Of a stretch of 64,000 nucleotides of DNA, positions 17,574-26,834 are shown piece by piece. The stretch is from Sphingobium_A sp965228065 (GTDB taxonomy: Bacteria > Pseudomonadota > Alphaproteobacteria > Sphingomonadales > Sphingomonadaceae). Under the pieces are notes generated by a model that made no database searches, was not told the origin of the DNA, and saw only the letters and a list, made by a program, of their open reading frames with translations. The stretch is taken from the NCBI GenBank assembly GCA_965228065.1, contig OZ245788.1:3348001-3412000 (forward strand), given 5' to 3'. Position 1 is the stretch's first letter; every line of letters starts with the position of its first letter. A program made the position numbers and the translations under genes.

Positions 17574-19531
17574 GCTTCCGGCCTTCCATCACGAGCCTCT
17601 GGGTCGAGCAACGTCCCAGTCAGCGCCATGTCGCCCAGATCCGGCTTGGCGAGCATATGGTGCCAGACCTGATAATGGAACGGCATGTTTACCTGAAGAC
17701 GGCCGTCCTTGACGTAGTAGTTCCGCTCCATCGAACCCGTGTCCGTCAACCAGATCAGCTTGCTGGCGGCTTCGTCCAGGCGTTCATAATAGGTCTCGAA
17801 CGCATCGCTGGTGACCTCGACCGCGGCATGGCTGCTCTCAATCGTGTCGACGATCAGTTGTGCGACATACTTGGTCCACATCTCGATCTGGGTCGGGATC
17901 GTCCCGCCGCCGCCACTGACGCTTTGCGCATTCGGACCGTAGAGTACGAAGAAGTTCGGAAAGCCGTCGATCATCATGCCGAGGTAAGCCCGCGCGCCAT
18001 CCTTGCTCCACCTGTCCTGAAGGGGCACGCCGCCGCGGCCGACATAGTCGGACGGCCAAACATATTTCTCGACGCTGAAGCCGATCGCGGTCACGATCAT
18101 GTCGACCGCGCGTTCCTGGCCATCGGTAGTAACGATGCCGGTTCTGGTCAGGCGGCTGATCGGCGTCGTGACGAGCTCGACATTGTCCTTGAGCAGCGAG
18201 CGATACCAGCCATTGTCGACGATCAGGCGTCGTGAGAAGGGAGCATAGCTCGGCACAAGCTTGTCGACCAGGTCCTGCCGACCTTCCACCTGCTGCACGA
18301 TATACTGCGTCATCGCCTCGCGAAGCGCATCGTTCGGCTGATTAACAAGGCCGCCCGCCGCGCGCCACGCCGGATCGGGCACCAGGAATTGATAGAGGTT
18401 CAGGACGGGCAGGGTGCCGGTGTAGCGCGTCCAGTTCCAGTAATAGGGCATGTTCTTGCGGAGCCAGCTGTCGCCCGGGCTCATCGGCTCGCCGTATCGC
18501 TCGCGCGGCGAAATCCATTGTGACGTCCTCTGGAAGGCATAGACATTTGTCGCCTCGTCCGAAATTCGGTTGAGGAGCTGCACGCCAGTCGAACCGTTGC
18601 CGACGACCGCCACCGACTTGCCGGCCGCGCTGTGTCGCTCGTCCCATTCGGTGCTGTGTACGATCTCGCCTTCGAAGGCCTCGATGCCCTCTGCGGTGAG
18701 CTGCCGCGGCGTAGAGAATAGGCCCGACGCACTGATGACGAAGTTCGCGGTGATCGATATGGGCTGTCCGCCGTCGTCGACGACATCGAGGCGCCATAGT
18801 GAGGCGACCTCGTCGAAGGCACCACCCTTGACGTCGTGGTTGAACCGGATCTTCTCGAAGATCCCGAACTTGTGCGCGATATGATCGAGATAGGCGCGTA
18901 CCTCGGGTTGCCGCGCGAAATGCTCGGTCCACGGATAACGCTTTTCGAAGCTGAACTCGTACATTGCGCTTGGCGTATCCACGCGCGCATCGGGATAGGT
19001 GTTGATGCTCCACGTACCACCGATCTCCGACCGGCGCTCGTAGATCACGTACGGGATGCCAAGCCGTTCGAGCTGGACCGCCATGCCCAGGCCGCTGAAG
19101 CCCGCGCCAACGATCGCCACCTGAAAGGATGCCGGAAGCGGCTGCGGTGCCTGGCGCCACTTGGCTGCGCGAGGATAATCGTCGAACGCCGGCACTGGCC
19201 GGCGGATATCGAAATCCTCGTCGCTGATGGGCTCGCCGCCAGTGACCAACTCCATGAAGGAGCGCAATTGCTCGTCGTTCGGAACGGTGAGTTCGTGTTC
19301 GTGCGGCCGGTCGGACAGAAACTCGACGGCCTTGTCGATCAGGCGCTGGCGATGCGATTCCGCGACCACGAAAGTCGTGCCGGCACCGGCGCGGACTTCG
19401 ATACGATCGACTGGAATGGCAGCGTATTCGGGATCCCCAGTCGCTTGCAGCAACGCCACCCGCAATGCGTTGAGATCGGCCTCCTCGACGGCTTTCCGAA
19501 TAAAGCCTGGACCCATATCCAAATTTTCCAT
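17546..19531 (-). CDS. Flavin-dependent Baeyer-Villiger monooxygenase, HAPMO-like
   Basis: Inserts oxygen next to a ketone to give an ester or lactone, using FAD and NADPH. Started at 19531 (AAGGAAG ribosome site), it has 661 residues. An N-terminal extension of about 130 residues precedes the first Rossmann motif IVGAGFSGLG, as in 4-hydroxyacetophenone monooxygenase (about 640 residues). GTWSINTYPDARVDTPS, the Baeyer-Villiger fingerprint FEGEIVHSTEWD and the second nucleotide motif VVGNGSTGVQ follow in order. It is the last gene of the run from 25788, separated from the hydratase gene by an AT-rich gap that could hold its own promoter. Substrate could be an aryl ketone or a ring ketone. Confidence 0.88.
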   Translation of the reverse strand: MENLDMGPGFIRKAVEEADLNALRVALLQATGDPEYAAIPVDRIEVRAGAGTTFVVAESHRQRLIDKAVEFLSDRPHEHELTVPNDEQLRSFMELVTGGEPISDEDFDIRRPVPAFDDYPRAAKWRQAPQPLPASFQVAIVGAGFSGLGMAVQLERLGIPYVIYERRSEIGGTWSINTYPDARVDTPSAMYEFSFEKRYPWTEHFARQPEVRAYLDHIAHKFGIFEKIRFNHDVKGGAFDEVASLWRLDVVDDGGQPISITANFVISASGLFSTPRQLTAEGIEAFEGEIVHSTEWDERHSAAGKSVAVVGNGSTGVQLLNRISDEATNVYAFQRTSQWISPRERYGEPMSPGDSWLRKNMPYYWNWTRYTGTLPVLNLYQFLVPDPAWRAAGGLVNQPNDALREAMTQYIVQQVEGRQDLVDKLVPSYAPFSRRLIVDNGWYRSLLKDNVELVTTPISRLTRTGIVTTDGQERAVDMIVTAIGFSVEKYVWPSDYVGRGGVPLQDRWSKDGARAYLGMMIDGFPNFFVLYGPNAQSVSGGGGTIPTQIEMWTKYVAQLIVDTIESSHAAVEVTSDAFETYYERLDEAASKLIWLTDTGSMERNYYVKDGRLQVNMPFHYQVWHHMLAKPDLGDMALTGTLLDPEARDGRPEAQEPIRLSA

Positions 19532-19721
19532 GTCCGCAATCTTCCTTTGGCCGCGTTGGCAACGTGGCGCAAAGTTCACCGATCAATGTGATATGGTCAA
19601 CAGCACGGAGGTCGTCTTGATAAATATACTATCACGAATTATTTTACATATAGACGGAAGGGTTTAAATAGATGTGTGTCTGCATTCAACTTCGTTGCTC
19701 TGTGTAATATAGGGTGCCTGT
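19532..19721 (-). promoter_or_regulatory. AT-rich gap upstream of the Baeyer-Villiger gene
   Basis: About 190 bp without a gene and clearly richer in A/T than its neighbours, especially 19618-19720. It separates the enoyl-CoA hydratase from the monooxygenase on the - strand, so the monooxygenase may have its own promoter. TCTTGATAAATA at 19615-19626 recurs at 25803-25814, upstream of the MFS gene of the same strand. No terminator is evident. Confidence 0.35.
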
Positions 19722-20510
19722 CTATTTTGATTTCGTGAAACGCGCTCGCAACGCTGCAAAGACACGCGCCTGCTCCTCACGACCGAACAAGCTGCTGTTC
19801 ACGAGGCGCTCGACGTTGCGCGCCTGCGTACGGTCGAGATCGGTTGCCAGTTCGATCGCAAGCTTCGCCGCGGCAAGTGCCTCGGCGGGCTGCTCCGCGA
19901 GCGAGCGACAGAATTCCTCAACCTTGGCGTCGAACTCCGCCGCCGGATAAATCTCGTGAACGAGGCCGACGGTAAGCGCGCGATCGGCGCTGATTGGGCG
20001 ATTGGCCATGATCATCCATCGTGCCCAGTGTCCCCCGATGATCCGCACCAGCCGGCTGGTGCCCCCCGATCCGGGGATCATGCCCATATTCAGTTCTGGC
20101 AGCGCGTAATGCGCGGCATCACTCGCCAGGCGAAAGTCGCACGACAGTGACATTTCCAGCGCAGCGCCAAGGCACGGCCCTTGGTGGGCCACAACGATCG
20201 GTTTTTCCAGCGCTTCGAACGCGTCGTACAGTTGATGCCAGGCGCTCTCGCGATAACGGCGCCGGAATCCCGAAGGCCCTTCGTTCGCCGGCCCTGCGCC
20301 GAGCGCCGTCACATCCATCCCGGAAGAAAAATAACGGCCCGTGCCCCGGATCAGCAGCACGCGCAGACCTTCGTCGTCGGCGAAGCTCTCGAAGGCGTCG
20401 CGCAGCGCGGCCAGCATCGGCCGCGTGAAAGCGTTGTATTTATCGGGCCGGTCGAAGGTGAAGATCAGGATCGCATCCTTGCGTTCCAGCTTTGTGTCTG
20501 CGTCCGTCAT
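19722..20510 (-). CDS. Enoyl-CoA hydratase/isomerase family protein
   Basis: Crotonase-fold protein of 262 residues starting at ATG 20510, just after the acyl-CoA dehydrogenase stop. Features are ILIFTFDRPDKYNAF, the oxyanion motif FSSGMDV and HQGPCLGAALEMSLSCDF. ELNMGMIPGSGGTSRLV includes the Glu-loop region, but the typical second glutamate context is altered (PGSGGT), so hydratase versus isomerase activity is open. It follows the FadE34-like dehydrogenase directly and so probably takes its enoyl-CoA product. The longer frame to 20894 runs antisense and within the dehydrogenase gene. Confidence 0.83.
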   Translation of the reverse strand: MTDADTKLERKDAILIFTFDRPDKYNAFTRPMLAALRDAFESFADDEGLRVLLIRGTGRYFSSGMDVTALGAGPANEGPSGFRRRYRESAWHQLYDAFEALEKPIVVAHQGPCLGAALEMSLSCDFRLASDAAHYALPELNMGMIPGSGGTSRLVRIIGGHWARWMIMANRPISADRALTVGLVHEIYPAAEFDAKVEEFCRSLAEQPAEALAAAKLAIELATDLDRTQARNVERLVNSSLFGREEQARVFAALRARFTKSK

Positions 20511-20512
20511 TG

Positions 20513-22693
20513 TCAGGTCCTTGTACGGGGCAGGCCCAGGCCAGCCTCTGCGACCAGACTGCGCTGCACTTCGCTGGTGCCCGCATAGATCGTGCTTGGA
20601 ACCGAACGCCGATACTCCTTTTCGATGCGGCCAGTTGAGGTATAGCCCTGCAGCAGGGTATCGGGCGCCGCCAGCGCCATGAGTTCGGATCCACAGACGA
20701 TCCAGCTTTCGCTGCCGAACAATTTGGCGGTCGGCCCGTAATGTTTGCGCGACTTGCCAACGCCGAAACCCCAAGCGGTCCGGCGGCTCAGTACATCGAC
20801 GACTTCGAGGCGCGTGGCGGAACGCGCGAGCGTCGAACGAATGCGGGAATCCTCGATCGCCGGCTTGCCGCCACGGGACGCGGTTCGCGCCCATTCCACG
20901 GCACTGACCAGCATATGTTTGATTGCGCCCACATAATGGTCGCCCGAGCCCTGCTCCATCGTCAGCGCCGCTGCCAACACCTTCACTCCGCCGTTGACCT
21001 CGCCCAGCCGATAGGCGTCGGAAACGCGAACGCTCTCATAGAAGGTCGTGTTGGTGCGCTCGTCGCCGATCGTCTTGATTTCATCGCAGCGATAGCCGGG
21101 CGAGTCCAGCGGCAGCGCGAACAGCGTCACGCCACCATGCTTGTCCTCGCCGGTTCGCGTCAGCATCAGCGCATATTGCGCGATATGCCCCTGCGACGTG
21201 AACATTTTTTGCCCGTCGATGATCCAGTCGTCGCCGTCGCGGACCGCCTTGGTCCGGGCGGCAAAGATGTCCGAGCCGCATGATGGCTCGGAGTAGCCGA
21301 GCGAACCGTAGGCCTCTGCCGCGGCGAGCCTGGGCAGGATCTCGGCCTTCGCCTGGTCGGAGCCGAAGTGCAGCACCATCTTGCCGAGCATGTCGGACAC
21401 AGAGATGACGACGTGGCCCCAGTCGAATTCGGTGAATACCTTCTTGATCGCGGCGACCGAAAAGCGGTCGCAGGCGCTGCCACCATGTTCGACGGGCCAA
21501 TCCGGGTAGAGCAGGTTGACCGCGGCGAGCTTCCGGTAGAGCTCCGGATCGAAGAAGTCGTCGGAATTGAATTGCGTTTCGCATCGCTCGGGGGTTGCAT
21601 GTTCGACGAAAATCCGTCGCACCGTCTTCGCGGCCTCTAGCGCGCTCGGCGGATATTCGAACGTTACGGTGGTATCGCCTGCGGCAGGCAGTGCGGGGGC
21701 GGCATTTGACCACAAACGGTCGGCAATCACGGGTAGATCGTCAGCGGGATCTCCGGCAAGCAGCGACCATTGGGTGACGCGGCGGAAGTAGATCTGTGCG
21801 TCATACTCCATGGTCATGCCATAGCCGCCAAATACCCGCATCGCCTTGATCACCGCCGGGCGGCAGGCCTCAGCCGCCCACCAGGCGCTCATCCGCGCCA
21901 GGGCACCCGCCTTGGCCTGTCCGGCGGCCAGTGCTTCAACCGTCCGCCACACCAGCAGCGCTGCCCCTTCGACTTCGCAATGCGCTTCCGCGAGAGGATG
22001 TGCGAGGCCTTGATAGCTCCCGATCGGCCGGCCGAATGCATGGCGTTCCTTGGCATATTCGGCCGCGATCAGAATCGCCTTGCGCGCCGCGGCAGCCGTG
22101 GCTGCGGCGTTGAGTAGCTTCCACTCTTCGATTGCGGCATCATAGGCCGCGATCGCGTCAAATCCCGAGGCGATCACTTCGCCGACATTATCACCGAGCG
22201 CGACCCGGCGCGCGGCGCTCGACCCGATATTGGTTTCGGCTGGCCCGAATGGCCCCGAGAGCGAGCGAATATCGTCGCCGCTCCGGAACAAAATTTGGTC
22301 TGCAACAGCGGCAGCATCGACCAGTTGCTCGCTCCCGTCGGTGGGGCGCAAGGCAAGTGCAGCGATCTTGCCCCCCGCCACATCGTCAACGTCAGCGCCG
22401 AGCGCTGCCAGCAATTGCGCGGCAACAATGACGTCGAGCGCCGGAATCACGGGCACGAATTCACCGAACACTTCTGCCACGATGACAGCGTCCATGAGGC
22501 CCGCGCCCGCGCCGCCCTGAGCGTCCGGGACGCGCAATAAGGGCAGGCCCATCTCGACAAATACTTGCCATGTGACGGGATCATGGCCCGACATCTCAGC
22601 CTCGCGGATTCGGGCGGGCGGGGAGGATTTGGCGAAAGCGCGCGAGAGCGCGTCCTTCAGCATTTCCTGATCTTCGGTAAGCTCGAGATTCAT
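20513..22693 (-). CDS. Fused double acyl-CoA dehydrogenase (FadE34-like)
   Basis: At 726 residues this is about twice the length of a normal acyl-CoA dehydrogenase and contains two such modules. The first half (about 1-335) has AFGRPIGSYQG and VFGGYGMTMEYD. The second half (about 350-726) has GYSEPSCGSD, DGQKMFTSQG and the C-terminal YAGTSEVQRSLV. Single-polypeptide double ACADs such as FadE34/ChsE3 replace alpha2-beta2 heterotetramers for bulky steroid-CoA substrates. Its start overlaps the CoA ligase stop (ATGA) and an enoyl-CoA hydratase follows at once, giving a ligase, dehydrogenase and hydratase order. A bulky polycyclic or branched acyl-CoA is the likely substrate. Confidence 0.87.
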   Translation of the reverse strand: MNLELTEDQEMLKDALSRAFAKSSPPARIREAEMSGHDPVTWQVFVEMGLPLLRVPDAQGGAGAGLMDAVIVAEVFGEFVPVIPALDVIVAAQLLAALGADVDDVAGGKIAALALRPTDGSEQLVDAAAVADQILFRSGDDIRSLSGPFGPAETNIGSSAARRVALGDNVGEVIASGFDAIAAYDAAIEEWKLLNAAATAAAARKAILIAAEYAKERHAFGRPIGSYQGLAHPLAEAHCEVEGAALLVWRTVEALAAGQAKAGALARMSAWWAAEACRPAVIKAMRVFGGYGMTMEYDAQIYFRRVTQWSLLAGDPADDLPVIADRLWSNAAPALPAAGDTTVTFEYPPSALEAAKTVRRIFVEHATPERCETQFNSDDFFDPELYRKLAAVNLLYPDWPVEHGGSACDRFSVAAIKKVFTEFDWGHVVISVSDMLGKMVLHFGSDQAKAEILPRLAAAEAYGSLGYSEPSCGSDIFAARTKAVRDGDDWIIDGQKMFTSQGHIAQYALMLTRTGEDKHGGVTLFALPLDSPGYRCDEIKTIGDERTNTTFYESVRVSDAYRLGEVNGGVKVLAAALTMEQGSGDHYVGAIKHMLVSAVEWARTASRGGKPAIEDSRIRSTLARSATRLEVVDVLSRRTAWGFGVGKSRKHYGPTAKLFGSESWIVCGSELMALAAPDTLLQGYTSTGRIEKEYRRSVPSTIYAGTSEVQRSLVAEAGLGLPRTRT

Positions 22694-24345
22694 GCCGGGT
22701 CCTTCTCCTGTGCGGCAAGCGATCGCACACGCTCGCGCAACTCGGTCTTCAAGATTTTTCCTGCCGGTGTGCGCGGAAAGTCATCGACCACGACGAGGCG
22801 CTCAGGCGTCTTCTGGCGTGCAATACCGGCTGCCAGAAAGTGAGCGGCGATGTCGTCGATCGTGAGCGTTGCCGGATCTTTCAGTCGGACGAATGCGCCG
22901 ACCCGCTCGCCCATGCGCCCATCTGGCCATGCGACGACTGCCGCTTCGGCGATCATGGGATGAAGCACCAGCGTATCCTCGACCTCTTTCGACGATATAT
23001 TCTCACCGCCGCGGATGATGATGTCCTTCTTGCGGTCGACGATGCGCAGATAGCCATCCGTATCGAGCTGGCCGATATCGCCGGTGTGGAACCAGCCGTC
23101 ATCCGCGAATGCAGCTTCGTTGTGTGCGGGGTCGAGATAGCCCTTGAACAGTTCGGGCCCCATGCTGACGATCTCGCCAATAACATCCGTACCGACGGCA
23201 CGGCCTTCATCGTCGATCAGACGCACCTGAACGCCCGGTAGCAATACGCCATCGGTCGTCGCGCGTTTCTCGAATGGATCTGCGGGCAATGCGCCGGAGA
23301 TGGTCGGGTGCTCGGTCGAGCCATAGGTTCGCGTGCCCGGGCAGCCATGCTTTTCAGCGCGTTCCATCAAGGCCGAGGGAACGCTCGCTGCCCCGACCGA
23401 CATCTGAACCAGTCCGTTGGGGAACAGTTCGTCGGCATGATCGAGCAGGAACGAGATGATGAAGGGCACGCCGCCCGCGCGATCCGGGCGGTGGCGCTTG
23501 ATCAGCTCGATCGCGAGCTGTTCGTCCCACGCATCCATCATCAAGCAGGCATCGCCGGCCAGCAGAGGCCGCAACGCTGCGATTACGCCGGCACTGTGCC
23601 CCGCAGGCAGCGGCAACAGCTTCATACCGCCCTTCGGCGACGGTGCGGTGGGAAATAGCGGCACTTCGGCAGCGAAACTGTGATGGGTGTGGACCACGCC
23701 CTTCGGTGCCGAGGTCGTACCGGACGTGAACATGATCAGCCAGGGGTCATTCGGTCTTGCCTCGAGCTGCGGCAGCTCCGCATCGCTGCGGTCCAGATCG
23801 CGCCAGCGCGTGACCTTGCCAGGCATCGGTTCCGATCCAGCGACGATCACGTGTTCGAGCGTGGGCACATTTCCAAGCGCTGCGATGCGCGCGCCATAGT
23901 CGATCTTTTTCCACCGGTCGGGCACCACGACGCCCTTCGCGCCGACTGCGTTGATGATGAAGGCCATTTCCGCTGGCCCATAGATATGGACCATTGGAAC
24001 GAAGATCAGACCGAGGTGCAGCGCGGCGAGAAGCGTCAGCGATCCCTCGCGCCAGTTAGGCATCTGCGACACCAATACGTCGCCTTCGCGTAGGCCGAGG
24101 CGGTGAAACGCCGCCGCAACGCCGTAGCTTTCGCGCAGCAGTTCCGCTGCAGTCGTCTCGGACGGGCGTTCGCGTGATCCGAAGACAATGGGTACGTCTG
24201 GACGTTCGGCAACGCGATCCGCAATCAGTTCGCCGGTAAGCTTGCCGCTGTGATAGCCGGCCCGCCGCCATTCATCGAGATAGCGCGCGCGCATGCGCCA
24301 ATGCGGTGCGGCGTCCAATGCGGCGAAGGCTTCCTTGAGAGTCAT
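22690..24345 (-). CDS. AMP-dependent acyl-CoA synthetase/ligase
   Basis: Activates a carboxylic acid with ATP and CoA. The 551 residues carry the P-loop-like FTSGTTSAPKGVVHTH, the YGSTEHP adenylate motif, DGWFHTGDIG with the ATP ribose-binding Asp, and the C-terminal RTPAGKILK with the catalytic Lys. AGGAGGAAAT precedes the ATG. It heads the set ligase, double dehydrogenase, hydratase and follows an MFS gene by 99 bp. It is one of three CoA ligases in the window, each in a different operon, suggesting several acid intermediates. Confidence 0.88.
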   Translation of the reverse strand: MTLKEAFAALDAAPHWRMRARYLDEWRRAGYHSGKLTGELIADRVAERPDVPIVFGSRERPSETTAAELLRESYGVAAAFHRLGLREGDVLVSQMPNWREGSLTLLAALHLGLIFVPMVHIYGPAEMAFIINAVGAKGVVVPDRWKKIDYGARIAALGNVPTLEHVIVAGSEPMPGKVTRWRDLDRSDAELPQLEARPNDPWLIMFTSGTTSAPKGVVHTHHSFAAEVPLFPTAPSPKGGMKLLPLPAGHSAGVIAALRPLLAGDACLMMDAWDEQLAIELIKRHRPDRAGGVPFIISFLLDHADELFPNGLVQMSVGAASVPSALMERAEKHGCPGTRTYGSTEHPTISGALPADPFEKRATTDGVLLPGVQVRLIDDEGRAVGTDVIGEIVSMGPELFKGYLDPAHNEAAFADDGWFHTGDIGQLDTDGYLRIVDRKKDIIIRGGENISSKEVEDTLVLHPMIAEAAVVAWPDGRMGERVGAFVRLKDPATLTIDDIAAHFLAAGIARQKTPERLVVVDDFPRTPAGKILKTELRERVRSLAAQEKDPA

Positions 24346-24444
24346 CGGATATTTCCTCCTGCAGCGCAGCGCATTGTCGAACTGCCCGGCTTGGCGCGAT
24401 CCCCGGAGGATGCGGATGTCGATGATGTGTGCAAATGTTGGCCC

Positions 24445-25788
24445 TTAACTTACGAGGTCGGCTTGCAGGGTTTTACGCGCGGCGAGAAAGCAGATCGCCG
24501 CGGGGATGGCGACCAGAACGCACAGCATGAGCGCCCATTTGATGCCCCCAGCTTCGCCCAGCCCTTGCCCCGCCAAGGTGTCGCTTGCCAAGCCGATGAC
24601 CAGTGGGCCGAGCCCGAGTCCAACCAGGCTGATGACGAACAATAGTACGGCGGTCGCCGTAGCCCGCATCGATGGCTGTACGAGCCCTTGCACGATCGCA
24701 TAGGCCGGTCCGTAGTACATGGCGTTGAGCGTACCGGGGACGAGCAGCAGCGCCAGCGCGAGCGGCAGCGAATCCACCAGGAACGCCGCGATGTAGAAGG
24801 GCGTGCCCACGAGAACGGCGATCGCGGGGATCGTCATGTGCGCGCGAATGTCGCGGCGGGCGAAATGATCGGCAATCTTGCCCCCCAGTATCGAGCCTGC
24901 AATGCCTGATAGCCCAAGGATGAGACCCAGCGCGATTCCCAGGAAGCCGACCGGCTTCAGGCCATACGCACTTGCGGTGTCCGCAAGCTCGACGGCGTGG
25001 TTGCGGAAGAAGAATGAGCCCAGGAACGCATGCACGCTATACTGAATGAACGCCTTCATCGTGACGGCGGAAACAATCAGCCGGTAGGTCGGCTTGGCGT
25101 TGAGCACCTTCAGTGTGGCTACAAAGGTTTCCTTGTCTGGCTGAGGCGCCCGGATTGGCGCCGAGCGCGCCTTGAGGCGAGGTTCCAGCAGCGTCAGCGC
25201 CACCAGAGCCGCGACGAGCAAACCAGGTGCCCCGGCAACGAGAAACGCGGTACGCCATCCCCAATGGCTGGCGACGACGCCGCCCAGCACCATGCCGAGA
25301 AGCGCACCCGCCGGTGCGCCGGCCATGTAGATCGCGACCGCGGATGAACGTCGCTCGCGAGGGACATAGTCTGCGATCAGTGACAGCGCTGGTGGCGTGC
25401 AACCCGCTTCGCCGGTGCCGACTCCGAATCGAGCCAGCGCTAGATGGGTGAAGCTCTGGGCGAAACCGCAGAGGATCGTGAATCCACTCCAGATGCTGAT
25501 GGCGGTCGCGATGATATATGGTCGGTGCCCGCGTTCCGAAAGTCGCGCCACCGGGATGCCGACCAGCGTATAAAAGAGCGCAAATGCGAGACCGCTGACC
25601 GCGCCGATCTGCCAGTCGGCGAGCCCCAGGTCACGCTTGATCGGTTCTGCAAGGATCGACATCACCTGCCGATCCAGGAAGCTCAACATATAGACGACCA
25701 TGAGCAGCCCGATCGCATAGCGGGCATAAGCCGGGCTCGGTAGCGTTTGATCGGTGGGGATGGACTCGTCGACGATGCGATCCGACAT
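24445..25788 (-). CDS. MFS transporter (spinster-like)
   Basis: Predicted inner-membrane carrier of 447 residues with about 12 hydrophobic segments. The first helix reads YAIGLLMVVYMLSFLDRQVM, and the loop 2-3 motif is altered (GIPVARLSERGHR). ATG 25788 has GGGAG 6-7 bases upstream; the frame reaches 25908 but those residues are not membrane-protein-like and cross the divergent gene start. It probably imports the acid activated by the downstream ligase. It is divergent from the epimerase-like gene at 25907. Confidence 0.85.
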   Translation of the reverse strand: MSDRIVDESIPTDQTLPSPAYARYAIGLLMVVYMLSFLDRQVMSILAEPIKRDLGLADWQIGAVSGLAFALFYTLVGIPVARLSERGHRPYIIATAISIWSGFTILCGFAQSFTHLALARFGVGTGEAGCTPPALSLIADYVPRERRSSAVAIYMAGAPAGALLGMVLGGVVASHWGWRTAFLVAGAPGLLVAALVALTLLEPRLKARSAPIRAPQPDKETFVATLKVLNAKPTYRLIVSAVTMKAFIQYSVHAFLGSFFFRNHAVELADTASAYGLKPVGFLGIALGLILGLSGIAGSILGGKIADHFARRDIRAHMTIPAIAVLVGTPFYIAAFLVDSLPLALALLLVPGTLNAMYYGPAYAIVQGLVQPSMRATATAVLLFVISLVGLGLGPLVIGLASDTLAGQGLGEAGGIKWALMLCVLVAIPAAICFLAARKTLQADLVS

Positions 25789-25906
25789 CGCGGTCTCCCT
25801 CATCTTGATAAATACGGACCGACGAAATGTCGCCCAGCTGTGACTGAAGCAACAGTCCCTTCGCAGGGTCTTGAGCATCAAGCCGTTCGCGGACACCTGC
25901 TGAGCC

Positions 25907-26833
25907 ATGAAAATCCTGATAATCGGCGCGACCGGCTATGTCGGATCGCATATCGTGCGCCGGATGGTGCAGGACGGACATGATGTGTCGGGAACCGTAC
26001 GATCCCAATCCGCGGCCGCGGGCGTCATGGAGCTTGGCGCGCGGCCGATCCGAGCAGATCTCGGGCAAATCGACACGCTGGACTTCGCGCTGACTGACGC
26101 CGAAGCCGTCGTCTACGCCGCTCAACTGCTGCTAGAGCCCGAGCACGAGGCGCTGACCGCGTTGACCGAACGGATGGCTGGCAGCGGCAAGACCCTGATC
26201 TTCACCTCGGGCACCGGCGTGCTCAGCCAGAAGACCGACGGGGATTGGAGCGAGAATAGTTTCGCCGAGAACGACGATTTCGTGCCGTCCAGATGGCTGA
26301 CCAGGCGAGTGGAGACCGAACGGCTTGTGCAGCATGCCGGGAGTCGCGATGTGCGGACGATGGTCGTGCGCCCGCCGATGATCTGGGGCAATGGCGGCTG
26401 CGGCTTGATTCAGGCATTCTACGATTCGGCGAAGCGGACCGGCGATGTCTGCTATCTCGGACATGGCCTGAACCTCTACTCAAATGTGCATGTAGAGGAT
26501 CTGGCCGGGGTCTATGCCCTGGCGCTCGAACGCGGTGTGTCGGGCGCGCTCTATCACAGCGTTGCGGGCGAGGTGGCGCATCGTATCCTCGCGGAGAGTG
26601 TCGCCCGGCAACTCGGCTGCGCTGTGCGTAGCGTCGATTTCGAGGAGGCGGTGGCGATCTGGGGCAAATTCCTGACGCTCATCATCATGAGCACGTGCAG
26701 CCGTTCGCGCGCGCCGCGCGCGAGAACGGAACTCGGTTGGGCGCCACGTCACCTCGATATGCTCTCCGACGTGCCGCATCCTGCCTATCTCGGCGAACGA
26801 AAAGACGGACCGTTGAGACGAAGAGGAGACTGA
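25907..26833 (+). CDS. NAD(P)-dependent epimerase/dehydratase-like atypical SDR
   Basis: A 308-residue protein with the N-terminal Rossmann motif GATGYVGSHIVRRM (residues 7-20) and an extended-SDR layout. Where an active-site YxxxK is expected, it reads SRWLTRRVE, so the usual Tyr-Lys pair is not obvious and catalysis may be atypical. Two bases separate it from the MDR gene at 26835. A GAGGAGA ribosome site for that gene overlaps its 3' end. Exact reaction unknown; reduction of a keto intermediate is plausible. Confidence 0.72.
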   Translation: MKILIIGATGYVGSHIVRRMVQDGHDVSGTVRSQSAAAGVMELGARPIRADLGQIDTLDFALTDAEAVVYAAQLLLEPEHEALTALTERMAGSGKTLIFTSGTGVLSQKTDGDWSENSFAENDDFVPSRWLTRRVETERLVQHAGSRDVRTMVVRPPMIWGNGGCGLIQAFYDSAKRTGDVCYLGHGLNLYSNVHVEDLAGVYALALERGVSGALYHSVAGEVAHRILAESVARQLGCAVRSVDFEEAVAIWGKFLTLIIMSTCSRSRAPRARTELGWAPRHLDMLSDVPHPAYLGERKDGPLRRRGD

Positions 26834-26834
26834 C

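Noticed and set aside
19615..25814. Identical 12-mer TCTTGATAAATA at 19615 and 25803 as a shared promoter element
   Set aside because: Distances to the two - strand starts differ greatly (84 versus 15 bp) and an AT-rich 12-mer match can occur by chance, so it is noted only in the gap entry.
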